The notes: a model not told the origin generated them from the sequence alone. Counted from the stretch's first letter, positions 8,686 to 17,005 are shown. The stretch is 19,782 bases of DNA from Bordetella parapertussis (GCA_945868195.1 CAMBLP010000025.1:1-19782), one strand, 5' to 3'. Made by a program: numbers and translations.

Positions 8686-8886
8686 ATGAATATCGTTCTC
8701 AATGGCCAACCCAAGACCCTCTCCGGCCCCCTCTCTGTCTCGGCGCTCATCCATGCGCTCGGCTACACGGGCAAACGTATCGCGGTCGAACGCAATGGCG
8801 AAATCGTACCCAAAAGTACCTATGCGAGCGTGCAGCTTGAAGCAGGCGATCGACTTGAAATTGTTGTCGCAGTCGGAGGAGGTTAA
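8686..8886 (+). CDS. thiS: Sulfur carrier protein ThiS
   Basis: ThiS is a ubiquitin-like sulfur carrier. Its C-terminal glycine is adenylated and thiocarboxylated (by ThiF with ThiI or IscS), and it delivers sulfur to thiazole synthase ThiG in thiamine biosynthesis. The 66-aa beta-grasp protein starts MNIVLNG and ends VVAVGGG, so the terminal Gly-Gly is intact. The [12 protein letters not shown] helix and [12 protein letters not shown] strand are typical. The ATG at 8686 is chosen because it begins the first beta strand; upstream in-frame ATGs run through the promoter region. thiG, its usual partner directly downstream, is missing: trmB begins two bases after the stop. The codons for the glycine tail form the trmB ribosome binding site. 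Confidence 0.92.
   Translation: MNIVLNGQPKTLSGPLSVSALIHALGYTGKRIAVERNGEIVPKSTYASVQLEAGDRLEIVVAVGGG
8875..8882 (+). promoter_or_regulatory. Strong Shine-Dalgarno sequence for trmB inside the thiS Gly tail
   Basis: GGAGGAGG ends six bases before the trmB ATG (8889), a near-ideal match to the 16S rRNA 3-prime end. The same bases are the Gly-Gly codons that end ThiS. It fixes the trmB start at 8889 and indicates translational coupling of thiS and trmB. Confidence 0.8.
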
Positions 8887-8888
8887 AG

Positions 8889-9563
8889 ATGCATCCTCTT
8901 CATATTCGTAGTTTCGTCAACAGACGTAGCCACATGACTAAGGGTCAGCAAGAAGCGCTCGACGCGTTTCTGAGCACATGGTCGATCGCCTATCGGCCCA
9001 GCCCTCTTGATCTGACCGAAGCGTTTGGCGCGGCCGCCCCCACAATCTTGGAGATCGGCTTTGGCATGGGTGAAACTACAGAGCAAATCGCACTCGCCAG
9101 ACCGCAGGAGCACTTTCTGGGTGTCGAGGTGTTTAATGCAGGCGTGGGTGCCATGCTCAAACGCATCGAAGCCTCGAGCCTCACCAATGTGCGCCTGATC
9201 CAGCATGATGCGGTCGAAGTGCTGCGCGACATGATCCTGCCCGAAACACTGGCAGGCGTACATATTTATTTTCCAGATCCTTGGCCGAAAAAACGTCACC
9301 ACAAACGTCGTTTGATTCAACCGCCTTTGATTGCGCTACTGTCTAGCAGGATGGCGCCAGGCGCCTACATCCACTGCGCGACAGATTGGGAACACTATGC
9401 CCATCAGATGCTGGACGTCCTGTCGCAAGAGAAAACACTATCGAACACTTGCGAAGGCTTCGCACTCAGACCTGACTATCGTCCGCTAACCAAGTTTGAA
9501 AACCGCGGCCTGCGCCTGGGTCACGGAGTCTGGGATCTGATTTTTAAAAAGACGGGCGACTAA
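8889..9563 (+). CDS. trmB: tRNA (guanosine(46)-N7)-methyltransferase
   Basis: TrmB uses S-adenosylmethionine to make m7G at position 46 in the variable loop of many tRNAs. The 224-aa protein has the SAM-binding motif [10 protein letters not shown] (53-61), the acidic GVEVF at the end of strand 2, and the family signature [14 protein letters not shown] (128-141), which contains catalytic and tRNA-contacting residues. HIRSFVNR at 5-12 is the N-terminal segment seen in betaproteobacterial TrmB, supporting the start at 8889 together with a strong GGAGGAGG. It follows thiS by two bases and its last four bases overlap the 3-prime end of ffh on the opposite strand. Confidence 0.95.
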   Translation: MHPLHIRSFVNRRSHMTKGQQEALDAFLSTWSIAYRPSPLDLTEAFGAAAPTILEIGFGMGETTEQIALARPQEHFLGVEVFNAGVGAMLKRIEASSLTNVRLIQHDAVEVLRDMILPETLAGVHIYFPDPWPKKRHHKRRLIQPPLIALLSSRMAPGAYIHCATDWEHYAHQMLDVLSQEKTLSNTCEGFALRPDYRPLTKFENRGLRLGHGVWDLIFKKTGD

Positions 9564-10972
9564 CGGCCAAAACCACCCAGTTTGCCAAGACCTTTCATGC
9601 CACCCATGGCGCGCATCATCTTGGCCATCCCGCCTTTTTTCATTTGCTTCATCATGCCCTGCATTTGTTCAAACTGATTGAGCATGCGATTGACTTCTTG
9701 GACGGGCACGCCGGCGCCCGCAGCGATGCGGCGCTTGCGAGAGGCCTTGAGTAAATCGGGCTTGGCACGCTCAAGCGGCGTCATGGAGTTCAAAATACCC
9801 TCGGTGCGTCGCAATTGCTTTTCTGCCTGACCGCCTTGAAGTTGGCCCGCAGCTTGGGCAAACTGTGCGGGTAGCTTTTCAAGAAGCGACCCCATATCAC
9901 CCATCTTTTTAACTTGCGAGAGTTGATCACGAAAATCGTTTAGATCGAACTTGTCGCCAGATTTCATCTTGGCGGCGAGCTTTTGCGCATCGGCGACATC
10001 GATATTTTTCTGCGCTTGCTCCACGAGCGACACAATGTCGCCCATGCCCAAGACCCGTTGGGCCATGCGCTCAGGGTGGAAAGGCTCGAGACCATCGAGT
10101 TTTTCGGACACGCCTACAAACTTGAGTGGTTTACCTGTCACATGCCTGACGGATAAGGCGGCTCCGCCTCGGGCATCACCGTCTAGCTTTGTCAATACCA
10201 CACCGGTGAGCGGTAAGGCCTCGCCAAAAGCACGTGCGGTATTGACCGCATCCTGACCTTGCATGGCATCCACGACAAACAAGGTTTCAATTGGGTTGAG
10301 GAAATCATGCAACGCGCGAATCTCGCGCATCATGGCCTCATCAATACCTAAGCGGCCAGCCGTGTCAACAATCAGCACATCGAAATGATGACGGCGGGCG
10401 TAATCAACCGCATTGCGGGCGATCTCCTCGGGCTTTTGCGTAATGTCCGAGGCAATCCATTCGACGCCGACTTGCTCAGCAACCGTTTTAAGCTGCTCAA
10501 TCGCAGCTGGGCGATAGACGTCGGCACTGACCACGGCGACTTTCTTTTTGCCCGTCTTGCGTCCGTGTTGTACATGGTTGCCCTCGGAGAGCCACCGTGC
10601 GAGCTTGCCGGTTGTGGTGGTTTTACCCGCCCCCTGCAAACCGGCCATCAAAATAATCGCGGGCGGCTGCATCGCCAATGACAATTCACTCGCATCGGCC
10701 CCCAAATCACCACCCATCAGAGCGGTCAGCTCACGGTGCACCACACCGACAAGCGCTTGCCCGGGCGACAAGCTACCCACCACCTCCTCGCCCAACGCTT
10801 TTTCCTTGACCCGAGCGACGAAATCACGCACGACGGGCAAGGAAACATCGGCCTCAAGCAGTGCAAGGCGAACTTCACGCAGCATGTCCTGCGTATTGGT
10901 TTCTGTGAGACGTGCTTCGCCTCGCATCGTCTTGACGACACGGGATAGACGTTGGGTGAGATTTTCAAGCAT
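9560..10972 (-). CDS. ffh: Signal recognition particle protein Ffh
   Basis: Ffh binds 4.5S RNA and the signal sequences of nascent inner-membrane proteins, then docks with the receptor FtsY at the membrane. The N domain covers about 1-95. The GTPase domain has G1 GLQGAGKTT (111-119), DVYRPAA at 151-157, DTAGR at 203-207 and TKLD at 261-264. The Met-rich M domain runs from about 325 to 470 and ends in repeated MxxMMKxM and GGM patterns. The 470-aa length is normal (E. coli 453); part of the excess is a short basic insert ([12 protein letters not shown]) before the [11 protein letters not shown] strand. The ATG at 10972 lacks a strong Shine-Dalgarno sequence. It diverges from ypjD across 28 bases and converges on trmB with a four-base overlap. 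Confidence 0.97.
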   Translation of the reverse strand: MLENLTQRLSRVVKTMRGEARLTETNTQDMLREVRLALLEADVSLPVVRDFVARVKEKALGEEVVGSLSPGQALVGVVHRELTALMGGDLGADASELSLAMQPPAIILMAGLQGAGKTTTTGKLARWLSEGNHVQHGRKTGKKKVAVVSADVYRPAAIEQLKTVAEQVGVEWIASDITQKPEEIARNAVDYARRHHFDVLIVDTAGRLGIDEAMMREIRALHDFLNPIETLFVVDAMQGQDAVNTARAFGEALPLTGVVLTKLDGDARGGAALSVRHVTGKPLKFVGVSEKLDGLEPFHPERMAQRVLGMGDIVSLVEQAQKNIDVADAQKLAAKMKSGDKFDLNDFRDQLSQVKKMGDMGSLLEKLPAQFAQAAGQLQGGQAEKQLRRTEGILNSMTPLERAKPDLLKASRKRRIAAGAGVPVQEVNRMLNQFEQMQGMMKQMKKGGMAKMMRAMGGMKGLGKLGGFGR

Positions 10973-10988
10973 GGTGACGGTTTCGCTT

Positions 10989-10994
10989 TACACT
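10989..10994 (+). promoter_or_regulatory. Candidate -10 box for ypjD, possibly leaderless
   Basis: TACACT sits six bases before the ATG of the ypjD-like gene, so transcription would start at or beside the start codon. There is no Shine-Dalgarno sequence. The -35 region (CAAGCA at 17 bases) is a poor match. The geometry is the same as at thiS. Confidence 0.25.
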
Positions 10995-11000
10995 AGACAT

Positions 11001-11858
11001 ATGTCTTACGGTATTGTATTTCACTCCCTCGCTGCGGTGGCCTATGCCGCCCTCGCTTTCAGACTTTTTCGCTCGCTTTCGTCGGACTCACCGATCGTCA
11101 AGTCTGGGGGCCTCGCGCGTGCTGGGCTTCTTTTCGCCATTATTTTGCACGGTATTGCCCTGCGTCATATGGTTCTCCAAGAAGACAACCTGAGTCTTGG
11201 TTGGGCGCTCGCCCTCTCCGCGGCCGTATGGATCGGCATGCTGGTGTTCTGGTTAGAAAGCTTAGTGATCCGCATCGACGGCTTACAACTCTTGCTTTTA
11301 CCTGTCGGCGCAGCGGTTTGCCTGCTCGCGGCCTTATTTCCCCAGTCTAAAGTGATTGCTCACGCCCAGGACGCAGGCTTACAGATTCACTTGTTGATCG
11401 CGTTGTCCGCGTACGCGTTGGTCACCATTGCGGCCTTGCAGGCCATGCTGATGTCGGGTCTCGATCGTAGACTTCATTTTCCCCGTCAAGACCATCCCAC
11501 CCCACCTGGCACGCTTCGCTTAGTTGTTGGGCGTCTTCTGGATGCCCAGCCGCCGCTCCTAGCGCAAGAGCAGATTTTGTTTCGCTTGATCTGGATCGCC
11601 TTTGCCGCCCTGAGCTTTACCTTGATTTCGGGAGTCTTGATTTCGCTCTCCCTGTCCGGAAAATGGCTGCCGTTTGATCACAAATCAATTTTTACGTTGC
11701 TATCATGGTTGACGTTTGGCATCCTCATTGTTGGTCGACACCTGCGCGGATGGCGCGGACGTACCGCTCTGCGCTACACGCTTGTCGGTTTTGCATTCGT
11801 GGTCTTGGCCTATACCGGCTCGCGCTTCGTCATCGAAGTCATCCTACAGAGGCATTGA
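11001..11858 (+). CDS. Cytochrome c assembly-type inner membrane protein (YpjD/CcsA family)
   Basis: This 285-aa polytopic inner-membrane protein belongs to the family of CcsA/CcmC haem-handling proteins and is probably involved in haem delivery or cytochrome c maturation. About eight hydrophobic segments are visible (for example near 5-25, 40-55, 68-88, 93-112, 127-150, 200-222, 233-248 and 262-282). Histidines lie at or near segment ends in HGIALRH, IHLLIALSAYAL and FDHKSIF, as expected for haem ligands. The C-terminal signature GWRGRTALRYTLVGF followed by TGSRFVIE is typical of the ffh-linked homologue in proteobacteria. The ATG at 11001 is preferred because the long in-frame extension upstream is antisense to ffh. 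The stop is followed after one base by the PP0621-family gene, so they form one operon. The exact role of this family is not established. Confidence 0.85.
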   Translation: MSYGIVFHSLAAVAYAALAFRLFRSLSSDSPIVKSGGLARAGLLFAIILHGIALRHMVLQEDNLSLGWALALSAAVWIGMLVFWLESLVIRIDGLQLLLLPVGAAVCLLAALFPQSKVIAHAQDAGLQIHLLIALSAYALVTIAALQAMLMSGLDRRLHFPRQDHPTPPGTLRLVVGRLLDAQPPLLAQEQILFRLIWIAFAALSFTLISGVLISLSLSGKWLPFDHKSIFTLLSWLTFGILIVGRHLRGWRGRTALRYTLVGFAFVVLAYTGSRFVIEVILQRH

Positions 11859-11859
11859 G

Positions 11860-12123
11860 ATGGGTAAAACACTTTTTTGGATCGCCGTATTTTTTGCCGT
11901 GCTGTTAGGAAGCCGTTTTCTAACGCATAAAGCCGCGAAAAAACGCTTTCGGGATGAGCAAGCCAGCAAATCTCCTCCCAGTCACCCCCTACCAGGATCC
12001 GAGGAGATGGTGCAATGCGCGCACTGCGGCATATTTTTACCTCGTTCGGAGGCTTTGCTGACCCAAGACGAAACTTGGTGCAGCCAAGCGCACGCGCAAC
12101 TGGGTCCACGCAGACCCCGCTAA
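11860..12123 (+). CDS. PP0621-family small membrane-anchored zinc-ribbon-like protein
   Basis: This 87-aa protein has one N-terminal transmembrane helix (about 4-20), a basic stretch (THKAAKKRFR), a Pro/Ser linker and a small metal-binding module. C53-x2-C56 is followed by W73-C74-S and H78. This CAHCGIFLPR...WCSQAH pattern identifies the PP0621-like family, whose function is unknown. A single zinc bound by Cys3His is my inference. It begins one base after the ypjD stop, so translational coupling is likely, and ends nine bases before ampD. The same small gene next to ampD is, from memory, common in betaproteobacteria, which suggests a link to envelope or peptidoglycan recycling without showing one. 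Confidence 0.8.
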   Translation: MGKTLFWIAVFFAVLLGSRFLTHKAAKKRFRDEQASKSPPSHPLPGSEEMVQCAHCGIFLPRSEALLTQDETWCSQAHAQLGPRRPR

Positions 12124-12132
12124 CTTCACATC

Positions 12133-12726
12133 ATGAAGCTCAACGCGCAAGCTTGGCTTGAACCCGCGGCAGACATCACGCTGCGCCCCTCCCCCAACTT
12201 TAACGAACGTCCGACTGACAGCGATATTTCGTTGCTGGTGATTCACAATATCAGTTTGCCGCCCGGTCAGTTTGGCACACCATTCGTCGCGGATCTCTTT
12301 CTCAATCAGCTTGATCTGCAGGCCGATCCTTGGTTTGAAGAACATTTACAAGGACTGACCGTTTCCGCGCATTTTGTCATCGACCGCGCTGGTCACATTA
12401 CGCAGTATGTTTCGTGCGATGCGCGGGCTTGGCATGCGGGCGTGTCACAACACGCGGGACGCGAGCAATGCAATGATTTTTCTATCGGCATAGAACTCGA
12501 AGGTACAGACACCCTCGCCTATACAACGGCACAATATACCGCGCTCGCCGCGTTGACAGCATGCCTGCGCGCACGCTACCCCCTCACCGCAGTCAGAGGG
12601 CATTGCGACATCGCACCCGGGCGCAAAACAGACCCGGGACCTGCCTTTGATTGGGATCGCTATGCCCAGCTTGCGGGTTGGTCTGTCGCGTCTTTACCTA
12701 GCCCGCGACCAGACTTAACCGAGTAA
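12133..12726 (+). CDS. ampD: 1,6-anhydro-N-acetylmuramyl-L-alanine amidase AmpD
   Basis: AmpD is a cytosolic zinc amidase of peptidoglycan recycling. It splits the peptide from anhydroMurNAc-peptides and so keeps AmpR-controlled beta-lactamase low in species that have AmpR. The 197-aa protein (amidase_2 fold) has zinc ligands H38 (in LLVIHNIS), H157 (in [10 protein letters not shown]) and D167 (in [10 protein letters not shown]). E121 in IGIELEG and K165 correspond to the catalytic Glu and Lys of Citrobacter Amp[18 protein letters not shown] is the typical substrate-groove strand. There is no signal peptide, which supports AmpD rather than AmiD. It is the last gene of the ypjD-PP0621-ampD operon, and its final 12 bases overlap the 3-prime end of htpG on the other strand. 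No ampR or ampC lies nearby. Confidence 0.94.
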   Translation: MKLNAQAWLEPAADITLRPSPNFNERPTDSDISLLVIHNISLPPGQFGTPFVADLFLNQLDLQADPWFEEHLQGLTVSAHFVIDRAGHITQYVSCDARAWHAGVSQHAGREQCNDFSIGIELEGTDTLAYTTAQYTALAALTACLRARYPLTAVRGHCDIAPGRKTDPGPAFDWDRYAQLAGWSVASLPSPRPDLTE

Positions 12727-14622
12727 CAACTGATTGACGCGTCGGACAAAAGCGGTTGGGTCGGGCAAGCTCGAGCCGTCCGCCAACAAGGCCTGCTCGA
12801 ACAATAAGCTGGCCCAGTCATTAAAGGACGCGTCCGAAGCAGACTGCACACGCTTGACCAACGCATGCTCTGGATTAATTTCAAGCACGGGAAGGATGCT
12901 CGGGGCTTCTTGACCCGCGGCTTTCAACATGCGTTGCAAGTGCGGACTCAAGTCGTTTTGCCCCACCACCACGCATGACGGCGAATCAACGAGACGCAAG
13001 GTTACGCGGACTTCTTTGACGCGGTCCTTGAGAGATTCTTGCAATCGCTCGACCAACGGTTTGAACTGCTCGGCGACCTCGGTCTGATGCTTCTTTTCCT
13101 CATCGTCGGCCAAAGCTTCGAGATCAAGGCCGCCCTTTGCGACCGAGACCAGTTTCTTAGCATTGAACTCACGTAAGTGCGACAGCATCCACTCGTCGAC
13201 GCGATCCCACAACACCAACACTTCGATGCCTTTTTTGCGGAAGATCTCCAGGTGTGGACTATTGCGACCCGCTGTATAGCTATCCGCCGTCACAAAATAA
13301 ATCGTGTCCTGGCCTTCTTTCATGCGAGAAACATAATCCTCTAACGTGACAGTCTGCGCATCGGAGTCGTCTTTGGTCGAGGCAAAACGCAAAAGCTTGG
13401 CGATACGTTCGAGATTAGCCGAATCCTCGCCCGTACCTTCCTTTAAAACCTGACCAAACTCGGTCCAGAAGATCGCGTATTCATCCTTTTTATTTTCCGC
13501 CAAATCTTCAAGCAGGCTCAAAATACGTTTGGTCGAGCCCTCGCGAATAGCCTTCACGTCACGACTTTCCTGCAGCAACTCGCGTGAGACGTTTAAGGGC
13601 AAATCGGCAGAGTCAATCACGCCTCTGACAAAGCGCAAATAGGACGGCAACATCTGCTCAGCATCGTCCATGATGAACACGCGCTTGACGTAGAGCTTGA
13701 CGCCGCGGCGCGCATCGCGATCCCACATATCAAACGGCGCATGCTTAGGGACGTAAAGCAATTGCGTGTACTCACTGCGCCCTTCAACGCGATTGTGCGT
13801 CCAGGCGAGCGGATCATCGTAGTCATGCGAGACGTGCTTATAAAACTCACGATACTGCTCGTCGGTCACCTCGGATTTGCTGCGCGTCCAAAGCGCATTG
13901 GCCTGGTTCACTGACTCCCACTCTTCTTTTTTAACTTGCTCAGACTTTTCCTGATCCCATTCTTCTTTGAGCATCTGGACAGGCAGAGAAATATGGTCTG
14001 AGTAACGACGCAAGACTTCGCGCAATTTCCAACCACTCAAAAACTCATCTTCGTCGGCACGTAAATGCAAGACAACATCTGTGCCGCGGGTGACTTTTTC
14101 TGTCGCGCCAATCGAGAACTCGCCCTGACCGTCAGACTCCCAAAGCACCGCCTGATCCGCAGGCAAGCCCGCGCGGCGGCTACGCACGGTCACTTTATCA
14201 GCCACGATAAAGGACGAATAAAAACCCACACCAAACTGACCAATGAGTTGGGCGTCTTTTTGCTTATCACCCGTGAGCTTTGAGAAAAACTCGCGTGTGC
14301 CTGAACGCGCGATCGTACCAAGGTTGGCGATGGCTTCGTCTTTGGAAAGTCCGACGCCATTGTCGGAAATGGTGATGGTGCGAGCGGCCTTGTCGTAATC
14401 GACGCGCACACGCAGCTCGCCATCTCCTTCAAAAAGGGCGGGATGGTCAATCGCTTCGAAGCGTAATTTGTCGCACGCGTCCGAGGCGTTCGACACCAGC
14501 TCGCGCAGGAAAATTTCCTTGTTGCTGTAGAGCGAATGGATCATCAGATGCAGCAGTTGCTTGACCTCTGCCTGAAAACCCATTGTTTGGGAAGCGTCTG
14601 AAGACGCGGTCGTTTGATTCAT
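12715..14622 (-). CDS. htpG: Molecular chaperone HtpG (Hsp90)
   Basis: HtpG is the bacterial Hsp90, a cytosolic dimeric ATP-dependent chaperone that works with DnaK. The GHKL ATPase domain carries [21 protein letters not shown] motif N (E41, N45), DNGVGLS with D87 for adenine binding, and the lid motif [11 protein letters not shown] (128-138). The middle domain has the [14 protein letters not shown] block, with the conserved Arg that reaches the ATP gamma-phosphate. The C-terminal dimerisation domain ends NQLLLG. From the ATG at 14622 the protein is 635 aa (E. coli 624). That start has GGTGAG four bases upstream and gives the usual short tail before [10 protein letters not shown]. An in-frame ATG at 14634 would give 639 aa. 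A sigma-32-type promoter lies about 105 bases upstream. Confidence 0.97.
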   Translation of the reverse strand: MNQTTASSDASQTMGFQAEVKQLLHLMIHSLYSNKEIFLRELVSNASDACDKLRFEAIDHPALFEGDGELRVRVDYDKAARTITISDNGVGLSKDEAIANLGTIARSGTREFFSKLTGDKQKDAQLIGQFGVGFYSSFIVADKVTVRSRRAGLPADQAVLWESDGQGEFSIGATEKVTRGTDVVLHLRADEDEFLSGWKLREVLRRYSDHISLPVQMLKEEWDQEKSEQVKKEEWESVNQANALWTRSKSEVTDEQYREFYKHVSHDYDDPLAWTHNRVEGRSEYTQLLYVPKHAPFDMWDRDARRGVKLYVKRVFIMDDAEQMLPSYLRFVRGVIDSADLPLNVSRELLQESRDVKAIREGSTKRILSLLEDLAENKKDEYAIFWTEFGQVLKEGTGEDSANLERIAKLLRFASTKDDSDAQTVTLEDYVSRMKEGQDTIYFVTADSYTAGRNSPHLEIFRKKGIEVLVLWDRVDEWMLSHLREFNAKKLVSVAKGGLDLEALADDEEKKHQTEVAEQFKPLVERLQESLKDRVKEVRVTLRLVDSPSCVVVGQNDLSPHLQRMLKAAGQEAPSILPVLEINPEHALVKRVQSASDASFNDWASLLFEQALLADGSSLPDPTAFVRRVNQLLLG

Positions 14623-14637
14623 CGTGCTCACCATAAG

Positions 14638-14646
14638 TTATCCACA
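14638..14646 (+). promoter_or_regulatory. Perfect DnaA box (TTATCCACA) in the htpG leader
   Basis: The nine bases are identical to the E. coli R1 consensus and stand 15 bases before the preferred htpG start, or three bases before the alternative one. Chance expectation for one exact match on either strand is roughly 0.15 in a window this size. Only one box is present, so this is not an origin. Confidence 0.4.
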
Positions 14647-14725
14647 GAAAGGCTTGGCTAAGAATATTTAAATGCGGTGCGCTTGTAGCGACCACCCAAA
14701 CACCTCAGGCAAGCTGATAAAAAGT

Positions 14726-14753
14726 AATTGGGGGGTAACGCCCAGATTTCAAG
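14726..14753 (-). promoter_or_regulatory. Sigma-32 (RpoH) heat-shock promoter of htpG
   Basis: On the minus strand, CTTGAAA (plus-strand 14747-14753) is followed after 13 bases by CCCCAATT (plus-strand 14726-14733). This agrees closely with the RpoH consensus CTTGAAA, 11-16 bases, CCCCATNT. The predicted start is near 14718, leaving a leader of about 95 bases before the 14622 start. The -35 box overlaps the stop codon of the upstream MmgE/PrpD gene, so htpG has its own promoter even though the genes are head-to-tail. Confidence 0.8.
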
Positions 14754-16107
14754 AGGGCGCGAGACAAGCAATCAGTTGTCTGACATCCGCGCAATCCTCA
14801 AGCGTATCGATCAACGCAATGACGGCCTCAGGAGGTCCGAGCGGCTCAGCGGAGAGCGACCAACAGCGATGAAACTTGCGCAGCTGTGCCTCGCGGCTGA
14901 GTGGGCGCGCTGGGCTCGCCAGCATCGCATCGATGGCGTGTCGCAGGATCGTGCCATCGTTGAGCCTGACGGTCACCTCTTGAGGAACGAGTGCGTTGGG
15001 GTTGGGATTGTCGTCCTTTTCCATCCTGACTTTGAGGGAAAGGGCATAGGTTTGCGGGTCAGTCAGCGCCTCATCGCGGAAATGCATTGGGTCAAGCGTC
15101 CCATGCTGAAGGACTTTGGCCAAGACAAAAGGCATGCATAAGCGCGCGTAATTCGGCGTTGGCCTCTGCACCCCGGGGCGATTGACCAGATGATTAAGTA
15201 GCGAGGGTCCTCGCACGACGATTTCAGCCACATCCTCCAGTGCAAAACCCGCCTGCTGTCGCAAGAGACTCAAGCCTTCGATGCCGCCATGGGTCGCGCG
15301 TCCGCTTGGATAAGGCTTGTGACTCAGCTCGGTGAGGCGCCAACGCTCGCCAAGTCCCTGCATCGCGGACTCGAGATCCCATTCGGATTCGAAGAGCGGC
15401 AGATAACCAAAGCGTCCCGTCAAAGGCGTCTGCAAACTTGGGAAACCCGCTTGAGCCAAATCACATGACTGGAGCGCCGCACGGGCGTTCACGCCGATCT
15501 GAAGGGGGAGCACCACACTGCCTTCGGTATGGGCCTGCATCGTGCCGCTGACTTGACCGAGTTGATGGCCTAACGCCGCAAGCGTAGTATCTCCATCAAA
15601 GCCACGTAGGTTGGCTAAGCCCGCCACCGCGCCAAAGCCACCCGACGCCGCGGGCCGGAAAAATCGCAAACCGAGTTTGGAGGCCATGCCAATCGTACAA
15701 GAAACATCGACACCTGCGGCAAGCGCCGTCAGTAAGGCGCGCCCTGAAACAGGCCCGCGCAACTGCGCTTGCGTCAGTAATACCGGCACTAAGGTCGCCA
15801 TCGCATGCAAGACAGCGCCTTCGTGCAAGCAATCAAATTCCTGGCAGTGGACCTGGTAGGCGTTCACCAAGACCGCTTGCGTGGCGGTCAGTGTGGAGCG
15901 CCGCCCCCAAAGCGAGACCTCGTTTCCCATCCCCCACTGGCCGACCGCAGAAAGCAAAGGCGTGACCTCTGAAGTACTACCACCCGCAACACCCACCCCG
16001 ATGGTATCGAGCAGGAAGATTTTTGCGGCCTCGATGGCCTGAGGCGACAGGTGCTCAAAACGGACGCCCGCCGCATGCTCAGCAAGTTTGGCATCAAGAC
16101 TCGACAT
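14749..16107 (-). CDS. MmgE/PrpD-family protein
   Basis: This 452-aa protein belongs to the MmgE/PrpD fold family, which includes 2-methylcitrate dehydratase, cis-aconitate decarboxylase and many members of unknown substrate. The N-terminal helical domain has LLDTIGVGVAGG (32-43), the usual family opening. Further on, SHKPYPSGRATHGGIEG matches the conserved Lys-x-Tyr-Pro-Ser-x-Arg-x-Thr-His segment near the active site. The ATG at 16107 has AGAGGA eight bases upstream; the longer in-frame ATG at 16137 would overlap mscS by 44 bases. Start and Shine-Dalgarno both lie inside the 3-prime end of mscS, so the two are translationally coupled. No prpB, prpC or acnD is adjacent, so a methylcitrate-cycle role is not supported by context. 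Many Burkholderiales paralogues sit beside Bug/TctC receptors, and a Bug remnant lies just upstream of mscS here. Confidence 0.85.
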   Translation of the reverse strand: MSSLDAKLAEHAAGVRFEHLSPQAIEAAKIFLLDTIGVGVAGGSTSEVTPLLSAVGQWGMGNEVSLWGRRSTLTATQAVLVNAYQVHCQEFDCLHEGAVLHAMATLVPVLLTQAQLRGPVSGRALLTALAAGVDVSCTIGMASKLGLRFFRPAASGGFGAVAGLANLRGFDGDTTLAALGHQLGQVSGTMQAHTEGSVVLPLQIGVNARAALQSCDLAQAGFPSLQTPLTGRFGYLPLFESEWDLESAMQGLGERWRLTELSHKPYPSGRATHGGIEGLSLLRQQAGFALEDVAEIVVRGPSLLNHLVNRPGVQRPTPNYARLCMPFVLAKVLQHGTLDPMHFRDEALTDPQTYALSLKVRMEKDDNPNPNALVPQEVTVRLNDGTILRHAIDAMLASPARPLSREAQLRKFHRCWSLSAEPLGPPEAVIALIDTLEDCADVRQLIACLAPS

Positions 16108-16984
16108 GATTTTTATCCTCTTTGGTGTGCACGACACGCTGGGGGAAAGGAATCTCTATCTTATTGGCATCAAAGGCGATTTTTAGCTTACGCAAGAACT
16201 CTCTGCGTACAGGGCCGTGCCATAAAGCAACGACTTTAATGCGCGCTTTAATCATGACGGCAGACTCTGCCCATTGTTCGACACCCGCAATTTCAATGTC
16301 ATCCAAAATTTTGTCACCAAAATCCGGATCGTGACGCAGGGCGGCGGATACATCCCGCATGATGTCAAACACCTGATCAATATCCGTTCGATATGACACA
16401 CCAACATCGATGACAGCAAAGGCAAAGTTTCGACTCAGATTCGTCACAGTCGTAATGACACCATTCGGTACGAAATGAACCGAACCCTGGTAGTCGCGCA
16501 AGCGCACATATCGGAGCGTGACTTCTTCGACAAAACCGGCTTTACCCGCCACCTCGACAATATCCCCTTGACGAATCTGGTTTTCGAGCAACATCATAAT
16601 GCCGGTGAAGTAGTCTTTGATGATGCTTTGCGCACCGAAACCAATCGCGATACCCGCCACACCGGCAGTCGCGAGCAGCGGGGCGATGGAAACACCTAAT
16701 TCGGATAGAGCGAGCATGATCGCCACGACCACGATCGTGACCGAGGTCACGTATCTAAACACCCGTCCTAGCGTCTCGACACGTTTTTTTTCTTCGTTGT
16801 CCAGGCTTGCGTTGCCTAGCCTGCTTTGTAATATCCGAATCGAGCGCATCACAATGCTGCGGATAAACCACGCAAGTCCAAGGATAATCAAAACGTTGAT
16901 CAAAGAGAACATCGCCGTTGCCCATACCGGTACCAAAGCACCAAAGTATGAATTTAAAATTTCATTGAGTGTCTCTTTGAACAT
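16094..16984 (-). CDS. MscS-family mechanosensitive ion channel
   Basis: This 296-aa inner-membrane protein should act as a small-conductance channel that opens under membrane tension to release solutes on osmotic downshock. Transmembrane segments are at about 18-45, 77-95 and 101-130. The third is the pore helix, with the Gly/Ala-rich pattern GVAGIAIGFGAQSIIKDYFTG. The cytoplasmic beta domain follows, with GDIVEV (140-145), VRLRDYQG and FVPNG (171-175). The three-helix layout and length match E. coli MscS (286 aa), and the start at 16984 precedes the first helix in the usual way. Its last 14 bases overlap the MmgE/PrpD gene, which is translationally coupled. It begins 21 bases after a truncated Bug/TctC reading frame on the same strand. 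Confidence 0.93.
   Translation of the reverse strand: MFKETLNEILNSYFGALVPVWATAMFSLINVLIILGLAWFIRSIVMRSIRILQSRLGNASLDNEEKKRVETLGRVFRYVTSVTIVVVAIMLALSELGVSIAPLLATAGVAGIAIGFGAQSIIKDYFTGIMMLLENQIRQGDIVEVAGKAGFVEEVTLRYVRLRDYQGSVHFVPNGVITTVTNLSRNFAFAVIDVGVSYRTDIDQVFDIMRDVSAALRHDPDFGDKILDDIEIAGVEQWAESAVMIKARIKVVALWHGPVRREFLRKLKIAFDANKIEIPFPQRVVHTKEDKNHVES
16116..16121 (-). promoter_or_regulatory. Shine-Dalgarno sequence for the MmgE/PrpD gene inside mscS
   Basis: AGAGGA on the minus strand lies eight bases before the ATG at 16107 and within the last codons of mscS. It decides the start of the MmgE/PrpD gene and shows the overlap is functional. Confidence 0.65.
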
Positions 16985-17005
16985 ACTGATTGTTTCATCC
17001 GTAAA

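Noticed and set aside
10548..11000. Long in-frame N-terminal extension of the ypjD gene
   Set aside because: It is antisense to ffh, has low-complexity Ser/Thr/Arg composition, and the ATG at 11001 begins a normal membrane protein N-terminus.
10995..11006. Perfect 12-bp palindrome AGACATATGTCT over the ypjD start codon
   Set aside because: Several 12-bp palindromes are expected by chance in 20 kb and it has no second copy nearby; no operator can be claimed.
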